A stretch of 64,000 nucleotides of DNA. Source: Phenylobacterium sp. Root1290 (lineage in GTDB: Bacteria > Pseudomonadota > Alphaproteobacteria > Caulobacterales > Caulobacteraceae). Made by a program: the position numbers and the translations under genes. This document shows positions 52,731 to 64,000 of this stretch, in pieces. The DNA lies in NCBI RefSeq assembly GCF_001425305.1, contig NZ_LMEE01000001.1, positions 1,254,183 to 1,318,182 of the forward strand. Reading direction: 5' to 3'. Position 1 is the first letter of the stretch; every line of letters starts with the position of its first letter. Under the pieces are notes generated by a model. The model was not told the origin of the DNA, did not search any database, and worked only from the letters and a program-made list of their open reading frames with translations.

Positions 52731-54965
52731 TTGACGAATTCCAGCAACATGCGCGCACGCCTGCTGGTCGGGGCCGCGGCCCTGGCGTTCATCGCCGGCG
52801 CGGCCCAGGCGGCCGAGCCGGTCGAGATCGAGGCGGTGACCGTCACCGCCCAGAAGCGCACCCAGGACACCCTCGACGTCGGCCTTAACGTCGCCGTCGT
52901 CGGCGCCCAGGAGCTGGCCGACCGCCGCGTGGCCCAGGTCAGCGACCTCGTCGCCTTCACCCCCAACGTCGACATCAAGGAAAACATGCCCGGCGTGCTG
53001 CCGGTGGTGACCATCCGCGGCGTCGGCCTCAACGATTTCTCGGCGACCAACAACCCCAGCGCCGGGGTCTATGTCGACGAGGTCTATCTGAGCTCGCTCG
53101 CCCTGATGAACTTCGACCTCTTCGACCTGGAGCGGATGGAGGCGTTGAAGGGTCCGCAGGGCACGCTCTACGGCCGCAACTCCACCGCCGGGGCCATCAA
53201 CATCGTCACCGCCAAGCCCAGCTTCGGCGGTGTGCAGGGCCGCCTGGCCGCCGGCTACGGCAATTACCAGACCGCCGAGATCGAGGGGATGGTGAACCTG
53301 CCGGTCTCCGACACCCTGGCCCTGCGCTTCGCGGGCAAGGCGGTGAAGCAGGACGAGGGCTTCTTCGACAACCGCCTGATCGGCCGCGACATCGGTCGCC
53401 GCGAGGTGGGAATGGCCCGCGCCCAGGCGCTGTGGGCCGCCAGCGAGGACGTCGAGGTCCTGGTCAAGCTGGAGGTCCAGAAGGGCCGCTCGGAAGTCGG
53501 CGGCCCGGAGTTCTTCGGCGCCCTGACCCCGCCCGGCGCCTCGGCCGGACTGGTCTGCCCCGGCTCGCCGGCCTGCATGGACTTCCAGGGCTATACCGAC
53601 ACCGACGGCGACCCCTTCGCCGGCGCCTGGTCGGTCGACCCGACCTATGACGTCGACCAGCGCGCGGCCACCGTGCGGCTCACCGCCGACCTCGGCTGGG
53701 CCGACCTGACCTCGGTCACGGGCTATGTCGACTTCAAGCGCCAGTGGGGCGCCGACACCGACGGCGGCCCCTTCCGCCAGACCGACTTCGTCGAGCGCGA
53801 CAAGATCAGCCAGGTCTCGCAGGAGCTGCGGCTCTCCGGCGCCACCGAGGCGAGCGACTGGATCGTCGGGGTCTTCGCCTCCCGCGACCGCGTGAAGATG
53901 ACCTATGACGGCTCGCTGCAGGACCTGTTCAACACCAAACTCCTGACCTTCACCGACCAGACCGCCAAGTCGGCCGCCGCCTTCGGCAATCTCGAATGGC
54001 GCTTTGCGCCCGACCTCAGCCTGGTCGCCGGCCTACGCTACACCTGGGAGGAAAAGGCCAATGTCGGCGGCGACCTGGACCTGGTCCCGAACTGCCCGGC
54101 CAGCTTCCTTTCGATGACGCCCTGCGGCGCCGGGCCAGTCACCCTGGCCTTCATCGACACCACCATCGACGACACCAACTGGTCCTGGAAGCTGGGGCTG
54201 AACTGGAAGCCGAACCCCATGACCCTGGTCTACGGCTCGATCAGCCAGGGCGTGAAGAGCGGCGGCTTCTTCTCCGGCGTCGCCACCACCTCGGCCCAGC
54301 TCCAGCCCTACGAGCCCGAGACCCTCATCGACTACGAAGTCGGCGTGAAGCAGCGGCTTTCCAGCCTCGGCCTCTCCTGGTCGGCCAGCGCCTTCTATTA
54401 CGACTACGCCGACGTGCAGACCTTCATCCGCGACACCTCGGGCGGCCTGCCGATCCAGCGGCTGGGCAATGTCGACGAGGCGGCGATCTACGGCCTGGAC
54501 CTCGACGCCATGTGGTCGCCGGCGGCGCTGCCGGGCCTCGACCTCGTGGGCGGCCTGGGCCTGCTGCACGCCGAGCTGGGCGCCTTCGAATCCTCGACCG
54601 GCCTGACGCCCAAGGGCAACAGGATGCCCGACGCGCCCGAGGTCAGCTTCACGCTCTCGGCCGCCTACAGCTTCGATCTCGGCCAGGACGCGACGGGCCG
54701 CCTGCAGTTCGACGGCCGCTACGCCGACGACATGTTCAAGGACGCGCTCAACGACCCGCTGATCACCACCGACGCCTATTGGGTGTGGAACGCCCGCGCC
54801 AGCGTCGCCCTGCCCGGCGACTGGGAAGTGGCCGTCTGGGGCAAGAACCTCGCCGACGAGCAGTACGTCACCCAGGGGGTGAACAACCTGCCCCTCGGCT
54901 TCGGCTTCCGCGTCTACGGCGCCCCGCGCACCTTCGGCCTCACCGTTTCCAAGGCATTCCAATGA
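52731..54965 (+). CDS. TonB-dependent outer-membrane receptor
   Basis: A 744-residue receptor with a signal peptide (residues 1-28, ending AGAAQAAE), a TonB-box-like EIEAVTVTAQKR, a plug domain (QVSDLVAFTPNVDI, TIRGVGLNDFSATNNPSAGVYVDEVYL, GPQGTLYGRNSTAGAINIVTAKP) and a 22-strand barrel ending in VSKAFQ. It resembles the FecA/CirA-like group with unknown ligand. TTG 52731 is preferred because GGGGAGGG precedes it; ATG 52749 is an alternative. Its stop overlaps the next gene's start by four bases. Confidence 0.92.
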   Translation: MTNSSNMRARLLVGAAALAFIAGAAQAAEPVEIEAVTVTAQKRTQDTLDVGLNVAVVGAQELADRRVAQVSDLVAFTPNVDIKENMPGVLPVVTIRGVGLNDFSATNNPSAGVYVDEVYLSSLALMNFDLFDLERMEALKGPQGTLYGRNSTAGAINIVTAKPSFGGVQGRLAAGYGNYQTAEIEGMVNLPVSDTLALRFAGKAVKQDEGFFDNRLIGRDIGRREVGMARAQALWAASEDVEVLVKLEVQKGRSEVGGPEFFGALTPPGASAGLVCPGSPACMDFQGYTDTDGDPFAGAWSVDPTYDVDQRAATVRLTADLGWADLTSVTGYVDFKRQWGADTDGGPFRQTDFVERDKISQVSQELRLSGATEASDWIVGVFASRDRVKMTYDGSLQDLFNTKLLTFTDQTAKSAAAFGNLEWRFAPDLSLVAGLRYTWEEKANVGGDLDLVPNCPASFLSMTPCGAGPVTLAFIDTTIDDTNWSWKLGLNWKPNPMTLVYGSISQGVKSGGFFSGVATTSAQLQPYEPETLIDYEVGVKQRLSSLGLSWSASAFYYDYADVQTFIRDTSGGLPIQRLGNVDEAAIYGLDLDAMWSPAALPGLDLVGGLGLLHAELGAFESSTGLTPKGNRMPDAPEVSFTLSAAYSFDLGQDATGRLQFDGRYADDMFKDALNDPLITTDAYWVWNARASVALPGDWEVAVWGKNLADEQYVTQGVNNLPLGFGFRVYGAPRTFGLTVSKAFQ

Positions 54966-56089
54966 GCATCCAGATTCACGGCTCCGCCGACCCCGCCTTC
55001 GCCGCCCTGGCCGGCGAGTTCGAACGCAACTTCATCGAGCGCGGCGACGTCGGCGCGGCCCTCTCCCTGGTGATCGACGGCCGCGCGGTCGTCGACCTCT
55101 GGGCCGGCAGCCTCGACGCCGCGGGCCAGCGGCCCTGGCGCGCGGACTCGGTGGTCAACGTCTGGTCGACGACCAAGGCGGTTGGGGCGCTCTGCTTCGC
55201 CATGCTGGTCGACCGCGGCGCCTGCGCCTACGACGACAAGGTCGCCCGCTGGTGGCCGGAGTTCGCCGCCCACGGCAAGGACGGCGTCACTATCGCCATG
55301 CTGCTCTCGCACCAGGCCGGGCTGTGCAGCTTCCGCGACCCCGCCGTGGTCGAGGACTTCTATGACCTGGAGACCGCCGCCGACCGGCTGGCGGCGAGCG
55401 AGCCGCTGTGGCCGCCCGGCTCGCGCTCCGGCTACCACGCCATCTCGATCGGGGTGCTGGCCGGCGCCCTCTTCCGCCGCATCGAGGGCCGCAGCCTGAC
55501 GGACTTCGTCGCCGCCGAGCTGTCGGCCCCGCTCGGCCTCGACCTGACCCTCGGCCTGCCCGTCTCGCAAGACGCCCGCCGCGCCGAGATGATCGCCCCG
55601 CCCGAGCTGGCGACCTCGAACATGACCACCGACCTCAACCCCTCGCAGGCGGCCGCCTACCTCAACCCGGTCATCGAGCCGCTGCTGCCCAACACCGCGG
55701 CGTGGCGCGCCTGCGAACTGGTCTCGGCCAACGGCTTCTCCAACGCCCGCTCGCTCGCCCGGCTGTTCGGCGAGGTCGCGGCCGGCCGGCTGCTGTCGCC
55801 GCAGACCCTGGCCCAGGCGACGCAGCTGCGGATCAGCGGCGTCGACGAGGTGCTCGGCGTGCCCGCCCGCTGGGGCGCCGGCTTCCTGCTCAACACCGAC
55901 GGACTCTACGGCCCCGCGCCGGCGACATTCGGCCATTCGGGGTGGGGCGGCTCGTTCGCCATCGTCGATCCCGCCCGTCGCGCGGCGCTGGCCTACACGA
56001 TGAACCGCATGGGGACCGACCTGGTCGGCGACCCCCGCGACGTGGCCCTGATAGCCGCCGCCTACGAGGGGCTGACCACCTCGGCCTGA
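54962..56089 (+). CDS. Serine hydrolase of the beta-lactamase class C/esterase family
   Basis: A 375-residue penicillin-binding-protein-like hydrolase. Ser69-X-X-Lys72 (STTK), Tyr158 (GYHAISIG) and the HSGWGG near the C-terminus form the usual triad of EstB/CubicO-type esterases. No signal peptide is seen, so it may act in the cytoplasm. ATG 54962 overlaps the stop of the TonB receptor gene (ATGA), so the pair is co-translated. The pairing suggests cleavage of an ester or lactone taken up through the receptor. Confidence 0.87.
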   Translation: MSIQIHGSADPAFAALAGEFERNFIERGDVGAALSLVIDGRAVVDLWAGSLDAAGQRPWRADSVVNVWSTTKAVGALCFAMLVDRGACAYDDKVARWWPEFAAHGKDGVTIAMLLSHQAGLCSFRDPAVVEDFYDLETAADRLAASEPLWPPGSRSGYHAISIGVLAGALFRRIEGRSLTDFVAAELSAPLGLDLTLGLPVSQDARRAEMIAPPELATSNMTTDLNPSQAAAYLNPVIEPLLPNTAAWRACELVSANGFSNARSLARLFGEVAAGRLLSPQTLAQATQLRISGVDEVLGVPARWGAGFLLNTDGLYGPAPATFGHSGWGGSFAIVDPARRAALAYTMNRMGTDLVGDPRDVALIAAAYEGLTTSA

Positions 56090-56110
56090 CGGTTCGGCAG
56101 GTTGTTGGAC

Positions 56111-56145
56111 GCCATCGGCAGGTTTTTGAAGCGCCTGCCGATGGC
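56111..56145 (+). terminator. Perfect 12-bp hairpin after the receptor-hydrolase operon
   Basis: GCCATCGGCAGG (56111-56122) and CCTGCCGATGGC (56134-56145) pair perfectly with an 11-base T-rich loop, 21 bases after the hydrolase stop codon. No T-run follows. It marks the end of the TetR-receptor-hydrolase module. Confidence 0.55.
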
Positions 56146-56336
56146 TGCCGATCGCCGCTTTCGGGCGCGCTGGTCGCGCCGGTCGCGAGCGCCGCTGCAA
56201 CCCCGTCGCCACGCCCGCCCCGGCGGCTCGCGTCCCGCCGCCCCGGCCGCAACCCTGGGCGGTCCTAACCCCCTAGAAAAATTGACGGTTTCCAGGATCG
56301 GGCGTAGGCTTCGCCTGAACGATTAGGGAGCAGAAC

Positions 56337-57287
56337 GTGCTGGTCGGGTCGCAGACTCGCCGCCTCGCGCTCGGCAGGCTCGCCGCCGCCGGGGGACTGC
56401 TGCTGGCCACGCCCCAGCTGGCCTTCGGGCAGGTTCCTGAGAGCTCGGCGCCAGAACCTGACGATACGCCGACCACCATCGCCATCACCCGGCAGCTTTT
56501 CGAGCACATCACCGCCCCGGTGACGATCAACGGCCAGGGCCCCTATCGCTTCATGGTCGACACCGGCGCCAACGTCTCCTGCATCTCCTCCGAGCTGGCC
56601 GGAAAGCTCGCCCTGCCCAAGGGCCGCGAGCTGCAGGTCCACACCATCGTCGGCCGCCGCGGCCGCCCCAGCGTGACGCTCGACCGCCTCGAAATCGGGA
56701 CCCGCGTGCGCCGGAACGTCGAGGCTCCGGTGCTGCCGATGTCCTCCTTCGACATCGACGGCGTGCTCGGAATCGACTGGCTGAAGGGCCAGCGGCTGGT
56801 GATGGGATTCGCCGGCAACACCTTGGAAATCACCAGGTCCAAGCGCGAGGCCAGCGCCCACGGCCGGGTCGTCGTCCCCGCCCGCCGCAAGTCGGGCCAG
56901 CTCACCATCGTCGACGCCGACCTCAACGGCCGGTCGATCAGCGCGATGATCGATTCCGGCTCGCAGTTCTCGCTCGGCAACGCCGCGCTGCGGAAGCTGA
57001 TCATGCGCGCCGACCCCACCGCCGTGCAGCGCTCCAGCCAGGTCGGCCTGATCTCCATCGCCGGCGAGCGCTTCAGCGGCGAGCAGCTCTATCTGCCGTT
57101 CATCCGCCTGGGCGGCCTGAATCTGGGAAACGTGCCGGTTGTGTTCTCCGAGATGCCGATCTTCAAGCTCTGGGACCTGCACGAGACCCCGACGATCATG
57201 ATCGGCATCGACCTGCTGACCCAGTTCGAGACCGTTTCCGTGGACTTCGGACGCTCCGCCGTCCGCTTCGATATCGCCAAGGCCTGA
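56337..57287 (+). CDS. Double-motif retropepsin-like aspartyl protease, exported
   Basis: A 316-residue protein. Residues 1-32 have a twin-arginine-like signal (SQTRRLALGRLAAAGGLLLA). Two retropepsin-type active-site segments follow: Asp75 in MVDTGAN and Asp206 in MIDSGSQ, each in a predicted beta-barrel half. One polypeptide can thus make a pseudo-dimeric active site. The substrate is unknown. GTG 56337 is preceded by GGGAG. It sits between the receptor module and dnaN. Confidence 0.8.
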   Translation: MLVGSQTRRLALGRLAAAGGLLLATPQLAFGQVPESSAPEPDDTPTTIAITRQLFEHITAPVTINGQGPYRFMVDTGANVSCISSELAGKLALPKGRELQVHTIVGRRGRPSVTLDRLEIGTRVRRNVEAPVLPMSSFDIDGVLGIDWLKGQRLVMGFAGNTLEITRSKREASAHGRVVVPARRKSGQLTIVDADLNGRSISAMIDSGSQFSLGNAALRKLIMRADPTAVQRSSQVGLISIAGERFSGEQLYLPFIRLGGLNLGNVPVVFSEMPIFKLWDLHETPTIMIGIDLLTQFETVSVDFGRSAVRFDIAKA

Positions 57288-57417
57288 AGGGTTTCCCGCG
57301 TTCAGTTGGCCGCACCCTCTTCCACCGATGCGCAATTCGGCTAATGTCCCAAGTCCCTCCAGCGTAGGGGGCCCGGCCCACCTTGGCGCCGGCGCCTGGA
57401 GAGATGCGGACCGGAAC

Positions 57418-58536
57418 ATGAAGCTTACGATTGAACGGGCGGCGCTTATGAAGGCGCTGGGGCATGTGCAGAGCGCGGTCGAGCGCCGGAACACAATCCC
57501 GATCCTTTCGAACGTCCTCCTGTCGGCGGAACGCGATCGCCTGACCTTCTCGGCGACCGACCTGGACATGGAGATCATCGACGAGGCCCTGGCCCAGGTC
57601 GATCAGCCCGGCCAGATCACCGCGCCGGCCCACACCCTCTATGAGATCGTCCGCAAGCTGCCCGAAGGCGCCGACGTCTCGCTGAGCTTCACCGGCGAGG
57701 ATCCGCGCCTGACCGTGGCCGCGGGCCGTTCGCGGTTCAACCTGCCGGTGCTGCCGGCCGGCGACTTCCCGGTCATGTCCTCCGACGGCCTCTCCAGCCG
57801 CATCGGCGTCGATGTGGGCGACCTGATCCGCCTGATCGACAAGACCCGCTTCGCGATCTCGACCGAAGAGACCCGCTACTACCTGAACGGGCTCTACCTC
57901 CACACCGTGGTCGACAACGGCGTCCAGAAGCTGCGCGCCGTCGCCACCGACGGCCACCGCCTGGCCCTGGCCGAGATGATCGCTCCCGAGGGCTCGGCGG
58001 GCACGCCCGGCGTCATCGTCCCGCGCAAGACCATCGGCGAAGCCCGCCGCCTCCTGGAAGACGCTGGCGAGAACGTCGACCTGCAGCTCAGCCCCCAGAA
58101 GATCCGCCTGGACTTCAACGGCGCGGCCCTGACCTCGAAGGTCATCGACGGCTCGTTCCCCGACTACAGCCGCGTGATCCCGCAGGGCAACGACCGCATC
58201 ATGCTGGTGGACAACAAGCTGTTCGCCAAGGCTGTGGACCGCGTCGCCACCATCTCGGCCGAGAAGAGCCGGTCGGTGCGCATGGCCATCGAGCCGGGCA
58301 AGATCATCCTGACCGTCCGCAACATGGAAGCCGGCCAAGCCGTCGAAGAGCTTGAAGTCGACTACAACGGCGAAGCCTTCGAACTGTCGTTCAACGCCCG
58401 CTACCTGCTCGACGTCACCGATCAGATCGCCAGCGAGACCGCCGAGTTCCGCTTCGGCGGCCCGAACGATCCGGCCCTGGTCCTCGACCCCGTCGACGCC
58501 GACGTCCGCTACGTGCTGATGCCGTTGCGGGTCTGA
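57418..58536 (+). CDS. dnaN: DNA polymerase III sliding clamp (beta subunit)
   Basis: A 372-residue ring-forming clamp that tethers replicative polymerase to DNA. The N-terminal MKLTIERAALMKALGHVQSAVERRNTIPILSNVLL, the FAISTEETRYYLNGLYLH segment and the C-terminal VLDPVDADVRYVLMPLRV are complete. ATG 57418 is chosen within a longer frame. It is not preceded by dnaA, as is typical for the Caulobacterales, where dnaA lies elsewhere. Confidence 0.97.
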   Translation: MKLTIERAALMKALGHVQSAVERRNTIPILSNVLLSAERDRLTFSATDLDMEIIDEALAQVDQPGQITAPAHTLYEIVRKLPEGADVSLSFTGEDPRLTVAAGRSRFNLPVLPAGDFPVMSSDGLSSRIGVDVGDLIRLIDKTRFAISTEETRYYLNGLYLHTVVDNGVQKLRAVATDGHRLALAEMIAPEGSAGTPGVIVPRKTIGEARRLLEDAGENVDLQLSPQKIRLDFNGAALTSKVIDGSFPDYSRVIPQGNDRIMLVDNKLFAKAVDRVATISAEKSRSVRMAIEPGKIILTVRNMEAGQAVEELEVDYNGEAFELSFNARYLLDVTDQIASETAEFRFGGPNDPALVLDPVDADVRYVLMPLRV

Positions 58537-58546
58537 CCCGCAGCGC

Positions 58547-60118
58547 TCAGCCAGGCTCGCACGGACGCTTTTCGCAGAAGACCTTGCGGGCCTGAAGCAT
58601 CGCGTCTTCGCCGATCGCCGTCATCCTCGCCGCAACCGCGGTGTTGAGCTGCGCCTGGCGACTGACCCAGGCGCGGCCGGCGGGACTGCGCCGGAACGCC
58701 AACAGCTCGCGCATCTGGTCCTCGGTATAGGCCTCGGCATAGGCGACGGCCGAAAACTCCAGCATGGTCGGTAGCCAGTCTTCGAACGCCTTGTCGAGCG
58801 CTGCGGCCGCCTCGGCGGTGACAGCGGGCGGAGAGGCGCCCCCCGCCGCGGACAGCATTCTGTCGAATGCGGCCTGCCCTAGCGTCTTGGCCTTGTCAGC
58901 GTCCTCAGACACCAACAGCCGCGCGGTGGTCAGGGACTTCGCTGTGCTCGGCGCCGCGCCGGCCGGAGCGTCGGGCGTCGGCAGCGCCGGGAAGGGCGCC
59001 GTGACCGCCACAGTCTCGCCGGCCGCGCCCTGAACCATCTGGCGCGGCGCCAGCCGGAACCGGGGCGTCAACGACAGCGCCGCCGCGCCAAAACCCAACC
59101 CGGCGGGCCGCTCCATCGTGACGGCGCAGTCAGCCAAAAGGCCCAGGCCGTCCACCTTGCACTTCAGCTGCGCCCAGCCCCCCACGCCCATGACCTTGGC
59201 CGCCCCTGGATAGGCTGCCCAGCGCAGAGCGACGCTGGGCTCTTCGGTCCACTCCGGCCGATCGATCGTCGCGGCTGCAGCCTCAAGGGCGCGCAGGTCC
59301 GCCGGGGTCGCGGTCGCATCGCAATTGCGGGCCTGACAGAACTCGGCGCGGGCCTGCTTGAGGATCTGAACCACCCCGCCGATCAGCGCGGCGTTGAACA
59401 TTTTCCCGGTGTCGGACTTGCCGCTCGCCATCAGCCGCCCTGTCGGCGTCTCGAAGAAGTCGCTGATCGCCCGAAGCTCCGAGAGGCTGAAGGTCGCGGC
59501 GTAGGCTTGTGGCAAGGCCTTCGTGAATCCTGCGCTGACCATCGGCCGCGCACTCAACAACGCCGCACGCGCGGCCTCGACCGTCGCGTCGTCCACGCCC
59601 GGGCTCTCCAGCGGCGTGGCCTTCAACGCCGCCTCCATCGCTGGCGCGACCTTGGATTCGATGCCGATCACGGCCACCAGCTTGTGCGCGGCCGCGAGAA
59701 CTTCAGGCGACGCCGACGCGGGTGTAGCCGGAAGGGGTACGCGCTCGGGCAGGACGAAGCGGATCGGAATTCGCACCTCGCCTCCAGCGACCGGTCGGCC
59801 ATCAACGGTTTTCGGCTTCATCCGGAACTTGCTGGTCAGCGCCAGCGCCGCCTCGCCAAATCCTAGCCCCGCAGGCTGCGCGCCATCCTGTCTGCACCCC
59901 TCCAAAGCCCCATAGGAGTCGACCTGGCAGGATACTGTCGCCCGGCCCGTGATCTGCAACGCCATCGCGGCCTTGGGATAGACGACAGCGATGTCGGCGC
60001 CGCTGGGCCGATCCAGCCAATCGGGATTGGTCACCACCGATGGGCGAGGCGCGGCGTAGCCTGGCGCGCACCACGCCAGCGCGCACAGCGCCGCCGCGCA
60101 AACCCTGACCGAACGCAT
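58547..60118 (-). CDS. Secreted protein with tandem TonB_C-like and DUF2059-like repeats
   Basis: A 523-residue exported protein (signal MRSVRVCAAALCALAWCAPGYA). It is an internal duplication: residues about 30-280 and 285-523 each contain a TonB-C/energy-transducer-like domain (VYPKAAMALQITGRATVSCQV; AYPGAAKVMGVGGWAQLKCKV, each followed by CR or CAV and PAGLGFG) and a DUF2059-like helical domain (SLSELRAISDFFETPTGRLM; TEDQMRELLAFRRSPAGRAW), ending with a Cys pair (FCQARNC; FCEKRPC). Function unknown. It separates dnaN from recF on the opposite strand. Confidence 0.7.
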   Translation of the reverse strand: MRSVRVCAAALCALAWCAPGYAAPRPSVVTNPDWLDRPSGADIAVVYPKAAMALQITGRATVSCQVDSYGALEGCRQDGAQPAGLGFGEAALALTSKFRMKPKTVDGRPVAGGEVRIPIRFVLPERVPLPATPASASPEVLAAAHKLVAVIGIESKVAPAMEAALKATPLESPGVDDATVEAARAALLSARPMVSAGFTKALPQAYAATFSLSELRAISDFFETPTGRLMASGKSDTGKMFNAALIGGVVQILKQARAEFCQARNCDATATPADLRALEAAAATIDRPEWTEEPSVALRWAAYPGAAKVMGVGGWAQLKCKVDGLGLLADCAVTMERPAGLGFGAAALSLTPRFRLAPRQMVQGAAGETVAVTAPFPALPTPDAPAGAAPSTAKSLTTARLLVSEDADKAKTLGQAAFDRMLSAAGGASPPAVTAEAAAALDKAFEDWLPTMLEFSAVAYAEAYTEDQMRELLAFRRSPAGRAWVSRQAQLNTAVAARMTAIGEDAMLQARKVFCEKRPCEPG

Positions 60119-60209
60119 CGCACCCCCGCAACTTCCGCGCGCAGCCTAGTCGATCCGCCCGACCGCTCAAGCCTTCGCGCCCGCGCGCGAAACCCGCTAT
60201 GACGCGCCG

Positions 60210-63790
<3,581 letters not shown>

Positions 63791-64000
63791 GGCCCGCGTC
63801 CGGCTCTGCCCAGAAACCTAGCTTCGCGGTGATGGCGGTTGGCTCTGGCCGCCGCCCGCCTGATCGAACACGTTGTCATCCCTACGGCGCGACCTTCGAT
63901 GGGTCTCGATCGATGCGCCCGCCCCCTGCGGTGGGCGGGGGGGTCTACCCGTGGGCAATGAACCTAGGAGACTGCCTCGCGCCGGGCGCGTAGCCTACTG
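63791..64000. other. Right-edge intergenic region after gyrB
   Basis: No convincing gene starts in these 210 bases. A GC-rich hairpin is possible with CCCGCCC (63918-63924) and GGGCGGG (63933-63939) in a G-rich context and could end gyrB transcription. No tRNA or repeat family member is seen. Confidence 0.4.

Noticed and set aside
56102-56326. 74-codon frame between the serine hydrolase and retropepsin genes
   Set aside because: It overlaps a perfect hairpin, has a biased Arg/Pro-rich composition and lacks a ribosome-binding site, so it is unlikely to be a gene.

Overview
This 64 kb window is very GC-rich, densely coding chromosomal DNA from an alphaproteobacterium, most likely of the Caulobacterales (Phenylobacterium or Caulobacter type). 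The clues are the gene families, the hrcA-grpE pair near dnaN-recF-gyrB, a pair of citrate-synthase paralogues (one with an N-terminal helix-turn-helix), the many acyl-CoA, glutathione-transferase and SDR genes, and the use of TonB receptors. This is inferred from gene content; no rRNA or other marker is present. I see no rRNA, tRNA, CRISPR array, prophage or intact insertion sequence. No gene-free stretch exceeds 300 bases.

Region by region. 1-5423: the end of gltD followed by gltB (glutamate synthase). 5427-5993: a small DUF559 endonuclease-fold gene between two composite GC-rich palindromic repeats. 5976-14644: a four-helix membrane protein, two divergent citrate-synthase-like genes, a crotonase, a hybrid histidine kinase, a cation-efflux protein, a glutathione transferase (GST) and queG. 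14641-24082: katG, a GST-crotonase-GST operon, a GPH-type transporter, an enoyl-reductase/Old-Yellow-Enzyme operon and an SDR with a divergent AraC regulator. 25145-37436: tesB, rfbC, a glycosyltransferase, argE, purU, a DMT transporter, a crotonase, a methyltransferase, a CMD-SDR operon, an ArsR/SRPBCC pair on one palindromic operator, and a PAS-type chemoreceptor. 37433-46806: an FKBP lipoprotein, threonine dehydratase, a kinase-fold protein, a lipoprotein, an HfsK-like acyltransferase, manC, an orphan double-ATPase ABC protein, gmhB, hisC and a small hypothetical gene.

46958-50384: a 35-codon small gene with its own terminator, rph divergent from hrcA-grpE, and a DUF1275 gene that appears to start at CTG. 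50605-56089: an outer-membrane beta-barrel protein, then a module of a double-TetR regulator divergent from a TonB receptor and serine-hydrolase operon. 56337-63790: a double-motif retropepsin-like protein, dnaN, an internally duplicated secreted protein, recF and gyrB. These last genes are typical of the origin-proximal replication neighbourhood.

The most unusual items are the repeat-flanked DUF559 cassette, the helix-turn-helix citrate synthase that looks leaderless and self-regulated, the new small gene at 47002, a ten-codon leader ORF overlapping the GTG of hrcA, the tandem-TetR module, and the duplicated TonB_C/DUF2059-like protein. A second dispersed repeat family occurs at 29757-29889 and, inverted, at 42793-42934.
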